The notes beneath the pieces were generated by a model. The model ran no database searches, was not told where the DNA came from, and saw only the letters and a list, made by a program, of their open reading frames with translations. From NCBI GenBank assembly GCA_907165135.1, contig OU015566.1, positions 8,788,157 through 8,852,156 on the forward strand: DNA of 64,000 nucleotides. Reading direction: 5' to 3'. The position numbers and the translations under genes were made by a program. Of this stretch, positions 61,860-64,000 are shown one piece after another (the stretch's first letter is position 1; each line of letters begins with the position of its first letter). The stretch is from Oikopleura dioica (Eukaryota; Chordata; Appendicularia; Copelata; Oikopleuridae).

Positions 61860-62209
61860 AAACTTATAAAGCAAAGAAAAACGTCTTCGCAAGTGATAAT
61901 TTCATATAAAATTACAAATATTAGACGATTTCATTTTCACTCAAACTCAAAATAAGCCGTAAAGGAAAAGACTAAATCAGAAAAAGTATTTTTTTTTTGT
62001 TCAAAAGAAAACGCTCATATTATCAATTATCTAAGTAGTCTACGAATAATTAAAAACACATTAAGTTTAAATGAATCATATTTAAAAGTTAACTGGTCAA
62101 TGGAAAGATATCTTTCCATTTCTAAAATTATAATGGCTTCTTTTTCAATCTTCTTTCAAAATCTCTAAAAAAAGTAAACCCAAAAAGACCTCAGATAGTT
62201 TTTTTCTCT
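61860..62209. other. AT-rich spacer upstream of FARSB
   Basis: Non-coding AT-rich sequence between the FARSB start and the GC-rich promoter block. Nothing specific seen. Confidence 0.5.
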
Positions 62210-62665
62210 AGCGCTTGCGCTTTTAGTGAATATCGCGCGCGATCGCCATAAAAGTTCAGCGTTGACGCTCAACTCGCGCGCGGAGCCAGCGACGTTTCGC
62301 GTGGGCGCTGGCCATTTTTAGCGTGGGCTCCTTCAGCTTTTCCCGAAAAAAAGAAAAGTTTTCACTTTGCTACTGTAAGGAAGGGGGTTGCTTTTTTGAG
62401 TCGAGCACGCGCGCACTCCTGCTTGAGCCACCAATTCATTCTTTGGGATCAGCCAATGAGAGCGCCGCGGGCAGGAGTGATGACGTCATCGCGCTGGGCG
62501 CGGCGCCGACGCGAGCCCAAAGGCACCTGATTGGCGGTTTAGGGAATAACACGCGCGCGCCCAATAGCAATTTTCTTCCCTTTCAGAAGAACTTATCATC
62601 AAATCAGAGAAATCGAAACAGCGCCTGGTTGGTGCACCAGGCGGGATTAACACGCGATTAAGGGG
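62210..62665. promoter_or_regulatory. GC-rich bidirectional promoter candidate
   Basis: A sharp GC-rich island between divergent housekeeping genes FARSB (minus) and BTF3 (plus). It contains a perfect CRE/ATF palindrome TGACGTCA (62481-62488). Four CCAAT boxes lie at 62431-62435, 62453-62457, 62530-62534 (inverted) and 62561-62565. There are also many GCGCGC runs. The motif cluster is seen directly. Its role as the shared promoter is inferred from position. Confidence 0.7.
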
Positions 62666-62983
62666 ATTATAAGGGACAAGGAGGCGTTAGCTTTCAATCA
62701 GGACGCTTATAATTAGCTAAAGATCTCTGTTTTTACCGATTAAATTATTGAAAACTCTGTGATTTATCATTTAGTTGTAGTATCCTTATTTTATAATCAA
62801 AAATATATATTTTTTCAAATCATTTTCTTGGTAAATTTAGTCTTTTTTTTCTTGAGAAAATAGCATCTGTTCCCTATCTTAAAACGAGAGCAAAAATTAG
62901 AGTGTATCTGAAAACATCATCTTAAAAAATGCATTTCTAATAATGATTGTTGTTTTTTTTAGACTCCGGTCGGCCATCATACC

Positions 62984-63581
62984 ATGAACCCCGAGAAGCT
63001 GAAGCAGCTACAGGCCTCTGTCCGCGTCGGCGGCAAAGGAACTGCTCGAAGAAAGAAGAAGATCGTCCACAAGGCGTCTTCGACCGACGACAAGAAGCTT
63101 CAGAGCCAGCTCAAGAAACTCTCCATCAACCCCATCCCAGGAATCGAAGAAGTTAACATGTTCAAGGAAGACGGATCCGTCCTTCACTTCCAGAACCCCA
63201 AGGTAAATTGAAACACCTTTTTACTCAAAATTAAAAATTACTTGATTAGGTTCAAGCATCCCCCAACGCCAACACCTTCGCCATCTCCGGCAGCGCCCAG
63301 ACCAAGCAGATCTCCGAGATGCTTCCCCAGATCGTGAGCCAGATGGGCCCCGAAGGTTTCGCCTCCCTCCGCAAAATGGCGATGAAGGGCGCCGAAGCTG
63401 AAGCCGCCAAGAACGACGATGTCCCCGAACTCGAAGGCGACTTTGAGGAAGAAAGCAAAAAGGATCGGAGCTAACTTTTATTCATTATCATCAAGGGTAA
63501 CAACCGACATCCTAAGTATCTAAACTCGAGATTCATTTTTAACTCCGCTGACAGGAAGAAGAAGCTGCCAAGGCTAACTAA
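62984..63581 (+). CDS. BTF3: Nascent polypeptide-associated complex beta subunit
   Basis: NAC beta binds ribosomes and emerging polypeptides in a complex with NAC alpha. The start at 62984 follows a tttttttag acceptor (about 62962). The N-terminal ribosome-binding RRKKK motif lies within [15 protein letters not shown]. The NAC domain reads [18 protein letters not shown] and SVLHFQNPK, then after an intron [20 protein letters not shown]. Exons are 62984-63202 and 63250 on. The frame ends at 63474 as ...ESKK-DRS. A GA-AG intron (63463-63554) would instead give ...[12 protein letters not shown] ending at 63581, closer to the acidic Ala/Asn-rich end of animal BTF3. No GT donor exists between the NAC domain and the first stop. 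Confidence 0.94.
63463..63554 (+). other. Probable GA-AG intron at the BTF3 3' end
   Basis: AAG|GA (63462/63463) to GACAG|GAA (63554/63555), phase 0, 92 nt. If spliced, the protein gains EEEAAKAN; if not, it ends DRS. The coding-like downstream exon with its own stop supports splicing. Confidence 0.65.
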
Positions 63582-63915
63582 GAGACTGACCGTTGAGTTG
63601 AATTCGTAACAGGCGCCGTTCAAAACTGTTCCGTTCTCTCTATCCACGCCATGTACATTATTACAGTTACCTTAGTTCAGTTCTATTTGTATCATGATGT
63701 ACATCCAATGATCGTTTTTTATTGGAAATAAATGAACATCCTTTTAATGAAATTTTATATTTTAAAACTGGATTTCTGAACGGACAACAGGCAGGAGAGA
63801 TTGGACTCACGTTTGTTTATTTTCGATATTATTTTCTATTTCTAATTTGTAAAACCACCACCTGATTGCAATTGAAATAAATCGGAAACGACAATTTATT
63901 ATTATCGCCGTTATC

Positions 63916-64000
63916 ATGTCAGACTATGTTCTTGTTGATGTTCTTGCCTTATCTCTTCTGAAAGTGAGTATCACCAACGCTCGGTAAATATTTAGGTTTT
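63916..64000 (+). CDS. First exon of a gene running off the right edge
   Basis: A start codon at 63916 opens a short hydrophobic coding stretch (MSDYVLVDVLALSLLK) ending at a good GT donor (AAA|GTGAGT, about 63963). Too little is present to assign a family. Confidence 0.35.

Overview
The window looks like nuclear DNA of a larvacean tunicate, most probably Oikopleura dioica or a close relative. The basis is very tight packing of intron-bearing genes, introns mostly about 45-250 nt, many introns whose donor is GA, GC or GG instead of GT, pyrimidine-AG acceptors a few bases upstream of start codons (as expected for spliced-leader trans-splicing), and divergent chordate proteins (ZO-1 with a ZU5 domain, JADE, PABPN1, PLC-beta, Rab GDI, a Gsx-like homeodomain). 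No bacterial or viral genes, rRNA genes or CRISPR arrays were seen.

Layout. 1.5-3.6 kb (-): secreted sulfatase. 5.4-10.1 kb (+): ZO-1/TJP scaffold. 11.4-13.1 kb (+): an unrecognised disordered protein. 13.9-18.1 kb (+): WD40/U-box protein. 20.0-20.5 kb (+): small secreted protein. 20.8-25.5 kb (+): phospholipase C beta. 26.0-27.7 kb (+): Rab GDI. 28.3-29.4 kb (+): PABPN1. 29.8-30.6 kb (+): a secreted Met/Leu-rich repeat protein with no recognised relatives. 30.8-31.7 kb (-): Gsx-like homeobox gene. 33.2-37.7 kb (+): large secreted metzincin with many extracellular modules. 37.9-41.7 and 42.0-45.9 kb (+): tandem M16 insulinase-like peptidases, the second carrying a MITE in an intron. 46.0-47.2 and 47.3-48.7 kb (-): two unrecognised membrane proteins. 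51.4-57.7 kb (-): JADE-type PHD protein with a very long tail, abutting a C2H2 zinc-finger gene (57.7-58.9 kb). 59.1-61.8 kb (-): phenylalanyl-tRNA synthetase beta. A GC-rich promoter with CCAAT and CRE motifs lies at 62.2-62.7 kb, then NAC-beta/BTF3 (+) and the first exon of another gene at the right edge.

Two cross-cutting signals matter most. First, at least seven introns are best explained as AG|GA...AG; in several cases protein conservation fixes the junction exactly. Second, several otherwise intact genes change frame by one base at or near a short A or T run, which looks more like sequence error than gene decay. Exon boundaries were read by eye from splice motifs, phase and protein-family conservation; no transcript data were available.
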